Positions 9,506-20,588 of a DNA stretch of 64,000 bases are shown here, piece by piece. The first letter of the stretch is position 1; every line of letters starts with the position of its first letter. The notes under the pieces were generated by a model. That model worked only from the letters and a program-made list of their open reading frames with translations. It did no database searches and had not been told where the DNA came from. Source of the stretch: Salvia splendens (Eukaryota; Streptophyta; Magnoliopsida; Lamiales; Lamiaceae). The stretch is from NCBI RefSeq assembly GCF_004379255.2, contig NC_056050.1, positions 19,771,514-19,835,513 of the forward strand, read 5' to 3'. A program made the position numbers and the translations under genes.

Positions 9506-11587
9506 TGCTTGGTGGTGCCGATCTGACTGCTCGGCACTTCTAAGCGCAATTTGCAGACATTCCTTTGCTCTTTTTTGGTCACCTCGAATGACCGCTATCC
9601 CTCCTTTAGTAGGGATCTTGATGGTGAGGTGATAGGTGGAGCAAACGGCCCGAACTGTGTTGAGCCAGTCTCTTCCCAGGATGACGTTGTACGGGGACCG
9701 AGCTTTCACCACGAAAAACTCAATCATCGTACTGGAGCTAGTAGGCGCTTTCCCCACCGTGATCGGAAGGCTGATAATACCTTCAGGGCGGGTGTCCTCC
9801 TGAGTGAAGCTCTTCAGGGGAAGCGGAGCCGGACTGAGCCGAGCTGGGTCCACTTCTAGTTTGTCGAAGCACTCTTTAAAAAGAATGCTAACCGACGCTC
9901 CTGTATCCACAAACACCCTGTGGATCAGTTTGTTTGCCACTCCGGCTTGGATGATAATGGCGTCTTGGTGAGGAGAGATGGCCGGGACGGGATCAGCAGC
10001 CGAGAACGTAATCACTTCGTCCTGCTTCAGCCTTTTATGCGTTGGCTCCTCTCGATTGGAGCCTCTGCGTTCTGACTTTAGGGACGACTTGGTCTTCCCG
10101 GCAGGGAGCGCGTCAATAGTCTGGATTACTCCATCATATTGCGGCTCGTCATCGTCTTCGGGATCAGGCTGCCTTTTCGGATCCTGAGGAGCGCAGTTCG
10201 CACCACTCTGCTTTTTATTCTTCTTTGGCTGCTTACTTCGGTATTTTTTCAATGTCCCTGCCTTCACAAGAACATCGATACCTGCAGCCAAGTTTCTGCA
10301 CTCCTCAGTATCGTGACCGTGGTCTTGATGGTAGGAGCAGTAGTTATCCTGTGGTCGGCGCGCGGCTGATTTCGTCATCCGCTTTGGCTTTTCGAATAGG
10401 TCAGAGTGCAGTTCGAAAATTTCCGCTCTCGGCTTGTTCAGCGGTACGAACTGAGCGGGCGGCTTCTCGGGATTGAGACGAGGTCCCAATCTGTCTTGCA
10501 CCGGAGCCCTTTGAATTCTTTCAAATGGAGTCCGGCGAGGATGCCCCTGATCGCTATGATCGGGCTTCCTTCTGTCTCCTCGGGACGATGAGCTGTCTAA
10601 CGACCGTTTGCGACGGTCTGCCTCATCGGCCCGGGAGTACTGGTCCGCAATGTCCCACATTTCCTGAGCTGTCTGCGGACCGCACTCAACGAGCTTCCTG
10701 TAGAGAGCTCCGGGCAGGATTCCATTTTGGAATGCCGAGATGACAAGCAGATCGTTGAGATCGTCTACTTGCAGGCATTCCTTGTGGAATCTTGTCATAA
10801 AGTCGCTAATTTTTTCGTCGCGACCTTGACGAATGGAAAGCAGCTGAGCCGAAGTGATTCGGGCTTCCGCTTTCTGAAAGAACCTCCTGTGGAAGGCATC
10901 CATTAGATCTCGGTAAGATCTGATGCTGCCCTGGGGGAGGCTATCGAACCACCTTCTCGCGTTCCCGATGAGCAGCTCGGGAAACAGCTTGCACATGTGG
11001 ACCTCGTTGAGACCCTGGTTCGCCATGTTATATTGATAGCGCCCCAAGAAATCGTGAGGGTCCACGAGCCCGTCGTAAGTCATCGACGGAGTTCGGTAGT
11101 TCTGTGGTAGGGGAGTTCGGGTGATGTCGTCCGAGAACGGAGTCTTCAGTGCTCCGTACACGGCGAATCCGATATCTCGTCGGTATGGAGGAGATTGAGT
11201 TCTCCTGCGATTCCGGTACCGAGGAGGAGCTGGAATATGTGGGGGACGGGGATTCTTTCTCCTGGGAGATGCGACACTACTGCGGTAGTGACTTTCTTGT
11301 GCGGAGGGGGAAGGAGAATCCGTCGTTTTCGTCTCCGGCTGCTTTTGGCTTTTTCGCAGGAAGGTTAAGAATTCCTCCTGCTTTTCAGCCAAAAACTGCT
11401 TGACAGCCTCATTCAAATCGGGCTGCTGGGAAGACTCAGTGGGACGATTTTTGGAGCGGCTTGTTCCTTCGCCATGAGAACTGGTGGTGGATTTATCCCT
11501 AGGCTGTTTTCCCGACCTATGGGATGGATTGGCTTCCTCCTGGTTCTCACGGGCTGGAATACGGGTATTCTGCGATCTGGTATGCAT
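9503..11587 (-). CDS. gag-pro: Retrotransposon Gag-protease polyprotein
   Basis: 694 residues, complete. The N-terminus is basic and serine-rich. The capsid-like region (about 175-320) has the plant gypsy Gag pattern ARRWFDSLPQGSIRSYRDL and FMTRFHKECLQVDDLNDLL. A zinc-knuckle-like motif CSYHQDHGHDTEEC lies near residue 415. The aspartic protease near 570 has FVDTGASVSILF and, further on, NVILGRDWLN. Gag packages the RNA in virus-like particles and the protease cleaves the polyprotein. The start is about 76 bp inside the 5' LTR, giving a short leader. Confidence 0.93.
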   Translation of the reverse strand: MHTRSQNTRIPARENQEEANPSHRSGKQPRDKSTTSSHGEGTSRSKNRPTESSQQPDLNEAVKQFLAEKQEEFLTFLRKSQKQPETKTTDSPSPSAQESHYRSSVASPRRKNPRPPHIPAPPRYRNRRRTQSPPYRRDIGFAVYGALKTPFSDDITRTPLPQNYRTPSMTYDGLVDPHDFLGRYQYNMANQGLNEVHMCKLFPELLIGNARRWFDSLPQGSIRSYRDLMDAFHRRFFQKAEARITSAQLLSIRQGRDEKISDFMTRFHKECLQVDDLNDLLVISAFQNGILPGALYRKLVECGPQTAQEMWDIADQYSRADEADRRKRSLDSSSSRGDRRKPDHSDQGHPRRTPFERIQRAPVQDRLGPRLNPEKPPAQFVPLNKPRAEIFELHSDLFEKPKRMTKSAARRPQDNYCSYHQDHGHDTEECRNLAAGIDVLVKAGTLKKYRSKQPKKNKKQSGANCAPQDPKRQPDPEDDDEPQYDGVIQTIDALPAGKTKSSLKSERRGSNREEPTHKRLKQDEVITFSAADPVPAISPHQDAIIIQAGVANKLIHRVFVDTGASVSILFKECFDKLEVDPARLSPAPLPLKSFTQEDTRPEGIISLPITVGKAPTSSSTMIEFFVVKARSPYNVILGRDWLNTVRAVCSTYHLTIKIPTKGGIAVIRGDQKRAKECLQIALRSAEQSDRHHQA

Positions 11588-11645
11588 TTTTTGGGTGGAA
11601 AAAATGGATCAAAAATTCGCTTTATCACAAATTTTGTTCTCTGTT

Positions 11646-11663
11646 TCCCACAGACGGCGCCAG
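11646..11663 (-). other. Primer binding site
   Basis: Directly inside the 5' LTR the - strand reads TGGCGCCGTCTGTGGGAA after a spacer base. The first nine bases fit the 3' end of plant tRNA-Asp (ACGGCGCCA); the rest matches less well, so the tRNA assignment is tentative. Confidence 0.6.
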
Positions 11664-12263
11664 TGATGAATCAGCGAATTTTTGATGATGATGAATGCTC
11701 GTAAAAATAAATTACGACACGGTGAATTTACGTGGTTCGATTTACTGAGGTAAATCTACGTCCACGGGAAGAAGGGAGGGCAAGATTGTATTGCTTGATC
11801 TGGGATTACAGCTTACAACACAGACTTGCTATATGATTTTATCTCTAGAGAGCTTAACCCTTTTCTATCTGATCTAAGTTCTATTTATACATTGAACTAA
11901 GGTCGTGGTTTGCAGCCCCACTAACAAGATCGTGGGTGAGCAATAACTGCTCAATAACTGCTTCGTACCACTAAATAGATCGTGGGTATAGCGGAGGTCG
12001 TGGAGGCCTTTCATGAGTCCACTAACTCCTAGTTCGGTCGAATGCTGAGACCGAACTGCTGGACTTTACCGATCAGCTCTTGCCGATCTGAGAGGAGAGC
12101 TCGACTGGTCGGCTTTTACCGAGCTGTAGGCTGAGTCCGAACTCCGAGCTGTAGGCTGAGTCCGAACTCTTTGGTGCCGAACAGATACTCTTTCTTGGGC
12201 TCTGGGCTGATGGGCCGTCACTATTATTGGGCTTGCCATTAGGGTTTAGTTCGTACCCCATCA
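11664..12263 (-). repeat. 5' LTR of the Tat element
   Basis: 600 bp, identical by eye to 1961-2560. TATA box complement at 11881-11889. It should drive the genomic RNA leftwards through gag and pol. Confidence 0.95.
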
Positions 12264-13315
12264 GTAACTAGATTATTATTTGTGTTTGATCACATCTTAT
12301 CATAGGATGTTAGTATGTGGAGAATCATGCGTGGCGCAAAGAGATCGTTTTTCTGCAACTTCATTATTTTCCTCCCTTTGGAATTGGAAGCTTGGTTTTC
12401 GATATGCCTCTTTCTCTTAAAAATACCAGTGTTATTCATCTCAATGGCAGATGTCTGTAAAGTTGTAGCAATGCAAACTAGTTGCTATTTTTTGTATATT
12501 TTGTATTGGTCCATACCAAGTAGCAGGTGAGGCTAGATGCTCAGCATGTCTAGTGTAAAATGCAGCAGATTATTAATTTAATTGTGATTAGTGTGGATTG
12601 TGATCGATTGATGCCTCAATCTTTATACTCTTCTTCTGCTTCATTTTATTTTGAAAAAGCCTTTTATTGAAATATAATAAGAGGTGTTTAGTTGTAACAA
12701 GATGGAAAAATGACCAAAGAATCACACTATCAAGGATTCACAAAGAACCGAAACTTCTTTTGTAAGATCCACTAATACAGAAATTCCCCTTTTGTCACAT
12801 ACTAACCCAAACGTATAATGAGCTATTAAGTACCATTAAACAATTAACTAAAATAGTGAGTGTTTTTTAACATAATAATTGAAAATCTGTTGATTTAGTT
12901 AAATTAATAAATTCAAATTCAGTAGAAAATTTAAATAGTTGACAACTGCCATTAGGGTCAAATTAGAATTACAGTATTAATTACTGAGATTGAGTTTAGA
13001 AGCCCAAATGATCCAAGAATATTTTGGAAGATAAATTGTTACAAATGTGGAGCCCAACTATTATCCCAAGTCCAATTAGGTCAAGTAAAATAAGAATAAG
13101 AATACGGGAATAAAATAAAAGTATTTTACCCAAAAAAGTAATAAACTATGATTCCTAATTGGGCTTGGATAAATTGGGTTTCAATTGCGAAAAGAGAGCC
13201 CATTAAGTTGCTTCCATTCTCTCTGGAAATAACCAGAATCAAAACCTCAACTCTCTCTCTGCAACTTTGAGCAGACGTCGCGCCTAATTTTGCTGCGAAT
13301 TGCGAGTCTCTGACG
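12264..13315 (+). other. Displaced 3' flank of the KNOX gene and intergenic DNA
   Basis: 12264-12268 is the right copy of the GTAAC target duplication. The following T-rich stretch to roughly 12600 reads as the former 3' UTR and terminator of the KNOX gene, now 10.3 kb from its stop codon. 12600-13315 is AT-rich, with no gene seen, and ends with a pyrimidine-rich leader (CTCTCTCTCTGCAAC near 13250) just before the next gene. Confidence 0.6.
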
Positions 13316-16300
13316 ATGGAGCTGCAAACCTCCACTTCTTCTCTACAAGCATCGCCGTCTCCGACCCCGGCTCATTCTCCGTCACTGGAAGATGTGATGA
13401 GACTATTGAAAGGAAACACCGATTCTCAACGGCTAGCTGGCCTTCTTCTCGTCACCAAATTCTTCGACAAAAACGACAAACCTACTATCCTCTCTGTCTA
13501 CAACGCCGTCGGTTCTACTTTCCTCCACCGCCTCTTGCTCACCGGTATCTGTCTCTCTACCGCCGCGCTTCTCCCTTTGTTTCAATTACGTTCCTTTTTT
13601 TCTCAATTCAGTTTTATCCGCAGGAATGGGGAAAGGAGGCGGAGGAGCTAATATTGATAGTGCCGACCGCCATGCTTACCTGCAGCTCTCTGTCACGATT
13701 CTCGCTTCGTTTGCCCGACTCCCCGAGCTTGCTGCTACTCATGAAATGCTCTCCAAAATCCCCCTTGTTTTGGAGCTTATGCCCAATCAGTATGTAATTT
13801 ATTGCTATTTTCTCATTTACCTTTTCCATTTGATGTCATTCTAATCAGTTATATTCCTTAAGATAAAAATCTTTATTTTTAAATGCAATAGATAATCGCT
13901 GTTATTGCCGTTTGGGATATAACATGGTATCGATGATTCCATCTTCTAATTCATAACATTTCAGTGTTCTTTTATTGGATTATGTATAAACTAGTTTGTT
14001 TCGTTGCTTGAGTGCCTGAGTTTGTATCACTTAATTTCCTCTTGCAAGTTGATCACGGTGAAGTTTTAAAGCTACGGCATATAATTTGGAGTATATGCTT
14101 CTCTGCGCCATTGTTTGCTCTGTGTACTGCTCGTTGTAGTTCTAGGGAGTTTATTTGCGTGGTTGCTTCTCATTGTTCTTTTTTTTGAACTGCAGATCTA
14201 ATTTGTCTCTCACCGAACAGTGCTTTGAATTTCTGTTTCTGGTAACTACTGCTCAGGAAGATGGAGCTATGACTTTCTATAGATCAGGAGGGATGATTGT
14301 TGTGGCTTCTCAAATGCATGCTTTGCCAGATGGTAATCAATTTGGATCTTTTGTGAAACAATTTTATTTGTTAAACCTCATAAACTTATTGGAGGGGCAT
14401 TTCATACACTTTTCGTGATTTAGCCAATGAACATCTTGGTTTTGTGATATTGGCATGGATAGAAAAGAAAATACTGTTTACAATGCTTAGCTACAGTCAG
14501 ATACTCGATCAATACGTAGAGATAAACGTTAGGTTTTTCAGGTTGTCTGAAGCTATACGTGTTGCAGGTTCCCATGTGATGGAGCTCGCCATGAAACTTG
14601 TTCAGTTCATCATAAGCAAGCTGCCTGCAGAAAATGTTTACTTAGAGCACCCATCTGAGCTATCAAAGATGGTAATCCTATGCTCTCCTGGATAATCCTG
14701 TGATGTTTCTTCAGATGATACTTAAGTTTGAATTATTTTATCTAAATGTAGACCTGCCTCCTGTTTGTTCCAGGTGTCTGTAATAGCAAGACAATTTGCC
14801 CGGCTACACAATGCTTTAAAATTTGAAGCGCTTCACCTCCTTTCTGCTCTACTCTCTTCAAGTTACTCGGTATGGAAGTTCTGTTTACCTTATAATGAAC
14901 TTAATATTCTTGATTGCCAATATGACTGCAAGCATCTCCCATTAGTGATCTATTAAGTGTATGGGTTGATTGCTTTCTCCATAAGCTATGAACCGCTATT
15001 TTTTTTACTGTGGCCTTTGATTCTTCATCTTCACAACGGATTTATTTTGATTTCAGGGAGTGTTATGTTCAGCGCTACAGTCACTAAAAAGTGATGATTG
15101 GTCAGTTAATCTCCGTATTGGTGTTATGGATGTTTTACAGAATCGAGTAGGTACGTTCACATAAAAACACATTTTATGAGTAAATTAGATGCTAAAGTTG
15201 AATTCTGATTTCCACTTGAAAACCATTATACATATCCAACCAGGAGCAAAGTAGCATAACTGCTGATAACAGTTTTTGATGCTTATCTTTTCGGACTCTC
15301 TTATCTGCAGGTCCTGCTGAGAAACTTCATGCTCTTGTTGTTGCTCAGCATGCCATATCGATTGTTGGTGAGGATTGGCTAATTGGACCAACTAACTTAC
15401 CTGAGGGCATAGTTCTTTCCCTGCTGAACGGTTAGTCGTGAAAGTGGCTTTTAATTTTATTCTATTCATTTAACATATTGTAATTTATCCCTGTCCTATC
15501 CTCTTCCAGATGCATACTGCTTGTTTTGGAGTCATCTAGGGTCGAGATTGCTGTTCTCTTAAATGAGCTGGCATACCTGAAATATGAAGCCTCTGAAAAT
15601 TCTCCTCCAGATTCTGAAACCTTTCTTGGAACACTAAGGAACCTCGGTGTTGCCTTCTCTTTGGTTGAAAGGATTATCAAACTTATGTCAAAATTGGGGG
15701 GAAATGAAGGTATGTAACAATAAAATTTCTAAGACTTCTGATCTTGACCTGCTGCTGCTTCTCTTTCACACTTGGTTTCTGGCACCACAAAATTATGAAA
15801 CACATTAAGCTCATCATTTGAACAAAAGAAAGATCAGTGTATAGAACTCAGAGAATATGATTACCTATTGTGATTGTGACTCAGCAATGTTTTTTTTTGA
15901 CATTCCATCTGAAAGAAGAAACTGTTAGTTCTTTTGACATTTATCTGATAGTGAAAGGTTTTTGCAGAATCAAACTCAGCTCCTATAATTAATGACAGCA
16001 CTTTGATGAAGATGATTGGTGGGCTTAATGAGACAATTGGAGTGGTCCTTGATTATTTGCAAGATGCAAAGGCAAGATTATCTTTTTGAATAAGCATTAA
16101 AGTAAACTCAACTCTGTTCACTGTTTAATAGTAATTTTTTATCCGCAGGAACATGGAGACAGAAAAGGGGATGACCTTTTAGCTTCTGTTAGAGTAGTTG
16201 GAAGGTATCTTTACTTCCATTTATTTATCTTTCTGTTCAACTTTGGTTAAACTGATAATATTTTTGGTGTTGGAATCTTTCATTTCTACTCTAATAATTG

Positions 16301-17918
16301 CACTGTTGTGCCAGCTATCTGGCAGAAGCACCTTCTGCATGCAATGAGAAGGTTAAGGACCTTCTTGGTTATATGTTGTCAGTTGAAGGGGATGAAGAAT
16401 CTAGGTTTGACCTACCTTGTATTACATAAATTAATTCGCTTCGCCTTTCCACATTATATTATCTAACCTATTATTGCGTTTTTAAATGCCAGTCCTTTTC
16501 AGTCTATCTCCTTTTTGCTTCCTATGCTGTGTCAAATAACAATGGAGAATGACGGATGTAAACTGCTTGCCTCTGCCGGAGCTTTTGGAGCTGTAAGACA
16601 ATGCTTCAATTGTATATATTTCTTTTTTCCAGTTGATTTTCCTATTGTTTACTACAAATCATAATCAGCATTACTTCTGAAATTCTTTTACCTATCCCCG
16701 TGGCAGGTTGTTGGCTTCCTTATTTCTCTGATTGATTCAATTGATTCAAGTGTTGATAATATTGGTACCATATTGTTGGCATGCGATACAATCTTGAATT
16801 TTCTGTTAAAGGTATAACATGTTCTATACTTCTTTATTGAACTCAAACAAATCAATATAAAGGGAGTAACTTTTTTATTTTTTGTCATAAATAGAGGGAG
16901 CAATTTCAGTTTACTCTGGAGAATCCTTGTTCTGTCAAGCTTCTGCAAGCATTGGTGCGCTGGACAGGTAGCTCTTTTACTATAATATCTTAAACAGTGA
17001 TGTATTTTTTTAACCATAATATCTTAAACAGTGAAGTATGTTATGCTATAACATAGTTGAAATGACTTTCAAATTCGTATCTTAATTTTGATTTCCATGT
17101 AAAATCAAATACGTATAATCCATATTGATGGAGTTGGATGTAAGAGCAAGAAAACCGAAAATAAAACAGGGCGAGGGAGAAACAAAACTGCTTTAGATCA
17201 AGGCTAATCAACAGTTTTAAACTAAATGCACTCTTGCGGATATTGAGCAATCATGTATCATGATGTGTTGAACTGTCTTTACAAATTTCAAACAAGCTGT
17301 GTGCTACAATAATGCGCGGACTCTAGCTTATCGATGTGCTTTACTTATTCCTTCCATTATTTTGTTTACTCCGAAATTTATAGGATTCCTGTCATGATTT
17401 TGCAGCGAACACAAGTGATGTATCTATGATTATGATGGCATCTAGCATATGCTCGTTAATACTTGATTCAACTTCCGAGGAAGCTCTTATGCGCTATCCA
17501 GAATTCAATGCCGATGACCTCATTGCTCTTTCCCTGCTCATGAAGACAAGTTTGGTAACCCACGGCCAGGTAGTGAATCTTAAGATGCTGAGTGATTACA
17601 TTATTTAGGTCGTTCATGTAAGATTCGTTCATTCGGTCACTCATTTGTTGATTTTCTAAGATGAATGATCATCAGTACAAGAAGATCTTATGGTTTTCAT
17701 TCCACCTCTTTTCTTTTGATATCATGTTATACTACTACAGGATATGATGTCCGGTGACGGGAACTCGGAGGCGGATCTGTATGAGATAGTCACCTCAGGT
17801 ATGAGACTCCGTTGTTGATGATGCATCTAGATGTGGGACTGAAATTATGGATGTGGATGCAGGATATGATTCTTGGGCAGATCGGTTTCCCCATATCAAA
17901 CAAGTAGTTGGCAGATGA
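13316..17918 (+). CDS. Neurochondrin-family protein, 17 exons, with a probable frameshift in exon 7
   Basis: Exons: 13316-13544, 13624-13789, 14196-14332, 14568-14671, 14774-14869, 15057-15150, 15311-15430, 15510-15709, 15968-16071, 16149-16204, 16315-16404, 16493-16592, 16707-16811, 16895-16967, 17406-17569, 17741-17798 and 17863-17918. The translation (about 600 residues) matches plant neurochondrin-like proteins, helical armadillo-type repeat proteins whose plant role is poorly known. Conserved pieces include LLVLESSRVEIAVLLNELAY, AFSLVERIIKLM and the C-terminal SWADRFPHIKQVV. All junction phases agree except exon 7 to exon 8. In exon 7 the frame is right through WLIGPTNLPEG, but the end reads correctly (PAER, joining C to give the conserved PAERC) only one frame over. 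A net loss of one base near 15403-15415 explains this and would stop translation early in exon 8. Exon 9 ends in a GC donor. A sequencing error is possible. Confidence 0.88.
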
Positions 17919-20588
17919 ATGGAGTTTTGGCTTTGATGCTGTGTGTTTAGGTGGAGTTGGATTTACTATTCCATTCCAATTTCCAACTTCTCTTATAAAA
18001 TGTTCAGGTTGTATATTTGTACACAAAAAATCTATTTAATTCATATTTAACGGTTACATAAAAAATTTACGGTCAACTGTGTTTAAATGTCCAAAATTAT
18101 GCCCATACAAAAAACTAGTATTAGCTTTTAGTTTAGATAATGTGTTTTGGTTTAGTATTTTACTTATTAATTAGGTAAAAAACGTGTTAATTTTTTTGGA
18201 ACTTTTAAATATTATTCCAAACAAATAGTCTAGAACTAGAAGATAAGTAGTGTATATCATTCCCACTTTGGTTATTTAATTATTCCAAAAAAAGCTTCTT
18301 TTTTTTGTTCTTGAATTGTGAGTTCTTTTAGGTTCATTTTGTCTTTGGATGTGAGAATCAGTGCTTAATTGTTTGATTTTTTTACTATTTTTAGTTGATC
18401 GGTGTTGTAGATTAGATCGATGAGGTTTTACTTAGCTCTGATGGTGGTAAATTTGGCTGTTCAATTTTGAATTTGAGCTGAATTGATGTTGAAGCTCTTT
18501 ATATTGATGTTTTAATGGATGAAGGCTGCTTATTTGTGGTGATCATATTTGAGTGTCGCTATAGATGGGAACTACTACCTAAATCACCAATATACATTTT
18601 TATTTTGCTCTAGGAATTCAGTTCACTTGATCTGCATATTAAGTTTGGTGGTTATGTGTGGGCTGCTGCAATCAACGGAACTATGAAAGACGAGCATTAT
18701 GAAGCATAAAAGACGTTAAGTGATTTTAAATATAATTCTCAAATGGATAATTTGGTCCATCATATATTTTGTGAGTGAACAATAATAAAAAGAAGAAGAA
18801 AAAGCTAAAAAATTCTTATTCTGAAAAATTCGTGTCTTGATCTCATATTTTGAAAGGCTAACGAATTTAATCCTAAATTTCGAAAGAAAAGCGAATTGAG
18901 ACATATTTTGAAATTTCTCCCCCTAATCAATGTTGGAAAATTGTCGAATAAATAACGAAAGATTGTCAAATTTTGGTCTGCTCCATACTTATCAGTATAT
19001 CATAATTTGTAACATGAATTGTAAAAGTTGAAATTTTTTCTATTATCTCGTCCCTCCCTTTTCTGGCGAATTACATATTGATGTGGCAGCCGATTTTAAA
19101 ACACGTGAATAAAATAACATTGGGCAAAATGAGAATATCTATGTAAATTCGAAACAGAGTTTTCCCACATGTTTTAAACGGAGTGCCACATCAATGCATA
19201 ATTTGCCGAAAAAGGAAGGGTGTAATAATTGAGAAATTTTCTATCTTTTGTTATTTATTTATAAAATTTTGAAAAATGTGAGACACATTACAATTCAACC
19301 ATTTTATTTATTTATTTAACAATGTATCCTTTTCCACGGTAACAATTATTTAGCAATTAAATACCTAAGAAGATGTATACATTATTGTGAAATAGATTTA
19401 GGTCACTATTTTGGTCTATGTAAGTTGAAACCCATAGAACAATATTTTTTTTTTTTGAAATCGATTATTCTTATATAAAGTGAAAAGTGAAATAAATAAA
19501 AATGAGTTCAATACAAGTGTAAAGTGAGTAATCGTGCGAGTGTTACAGATGTATAGTATGATTGACAAGTTAGGTATTTGATTATTTTGTCAGCATCAAT
19601 TTGTTGCTTGGTTTAAAATCAAAATTTATTGTTGAACAAACGCTGCACGTCTCATCAAATCTGCCTCGCCACATATTTCATTATCATTAGTCCTTATTTC
19701 TATTTTTATTTTTTATAAGTTATCCCATATTTTAATAGTATTTGAAATGAGTTTGTGTCATTTCGAGACCAGCGTCATAACTCAATCTTTCAAATTAAGT
19801 AAATAAATTCGAATTTTAAATACTTCTTTCAAATTAAGTAAATAAATACTAATTTTGAAAAATATTACAAAGTATGGTAATTATATATTTTTTATTTTCA
19901 ATTAACGGAATGAAAATCCAAAAGTATAAGTTGTATAACAACGAATAAAGTACAATTATTTAATATTGCGTTTGGCGTTTTATACTTGTACTACCGACAG
20001 CCAAAAAGTCGATTTCACTAAGATATTTATAAGTGAGATAATATCGCATTTAATTATAATTTTCCGTAATTATTCTAATTCTTCATTTGTGGACAAAAAT
20101 ATTCATCGATGCCACCTGTTTCCATTCAGAATTCTCCTTTTCAAATTCCTTGATTCGCCTCAATAATTAATTTTTGAAAATTTTAAAATGTATTTTTGTA
20201 ATTTTAAATGGATTTTGTCAAAAGTGGAGTTATTAGCTTATAGAGTCGTGCATTATTCAACCTATTCATCAAAACCAGCTGATTATTAGGCAAAGTGCCG
20301 TTATTAAATGCCGTAATTAGTGAGTAATAATCTGTAGAATTCGTTGATTATTAACCAAAATCAGCAGTTGTAATTATAAAATGTTAGAAAGAAATTAATA
20401 CTGTTGAATTGCCACACGTCAGTTATTGCACACACACAGAGAGGCAGTGTATGATTTTCAAATATGTAATCACTCTGATAAAAAATTGATGAGTTCGAAT
20501 ATGTTCGAAGCTGCAATCTAACAATTCCCACAAAAATTCATTCCATTTTGATTTGAAATTTGAAGTTGTAAAGAAAAAAAAGCGAAGA
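17919..20588. other. AT-rich intergenic region
   Basis: The 3' end of the neurochondrin-like gene probably lies before 18100. The rest is AT-rich, with only short chance reading frames and no recognisable transposon ends. 20400-20588 is the likely promoter and leader of the next gene, with no clear element that I can name. Confidence 0.5.

Larger units (their letters stand above)
1961..12263 (-). mobile_element. Complete Ty3/gypsy LTR retrotransposon, Tat lineage (dual RNase H)
   Basis: The element has 600-bp terminal repeats bounded by TG...CA, a GTAAC target duplication, a primer binding site next to the right LTR and a G-rich polypurine tract next to the left LTR. Gag-protease and pol lie on the - strand. 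Pol has two RNase H domains before the integrase, the second of the archaeal-like type, which is the hallmark of the Tat lineage. An antisense accessory gene (2894-5166) and tandem repeats (5301-5960) lie between integrase and the 3' LTR, as described for Tat elements. The LTRs look identical base for base and both long reading frames are open, so the insertion is recent and possibly still competent. Confidence 0.95.

Noticed and set aside
14541..14567. Alternative upstream acceptor for neurochondrin exon 4 (TTTTTCAG at 14534-14541)
   Set aside because: It would insert residues that do not fit the family; the acceptor ending at 14567 gives the conserved GSHVMELAMKLVQ join.
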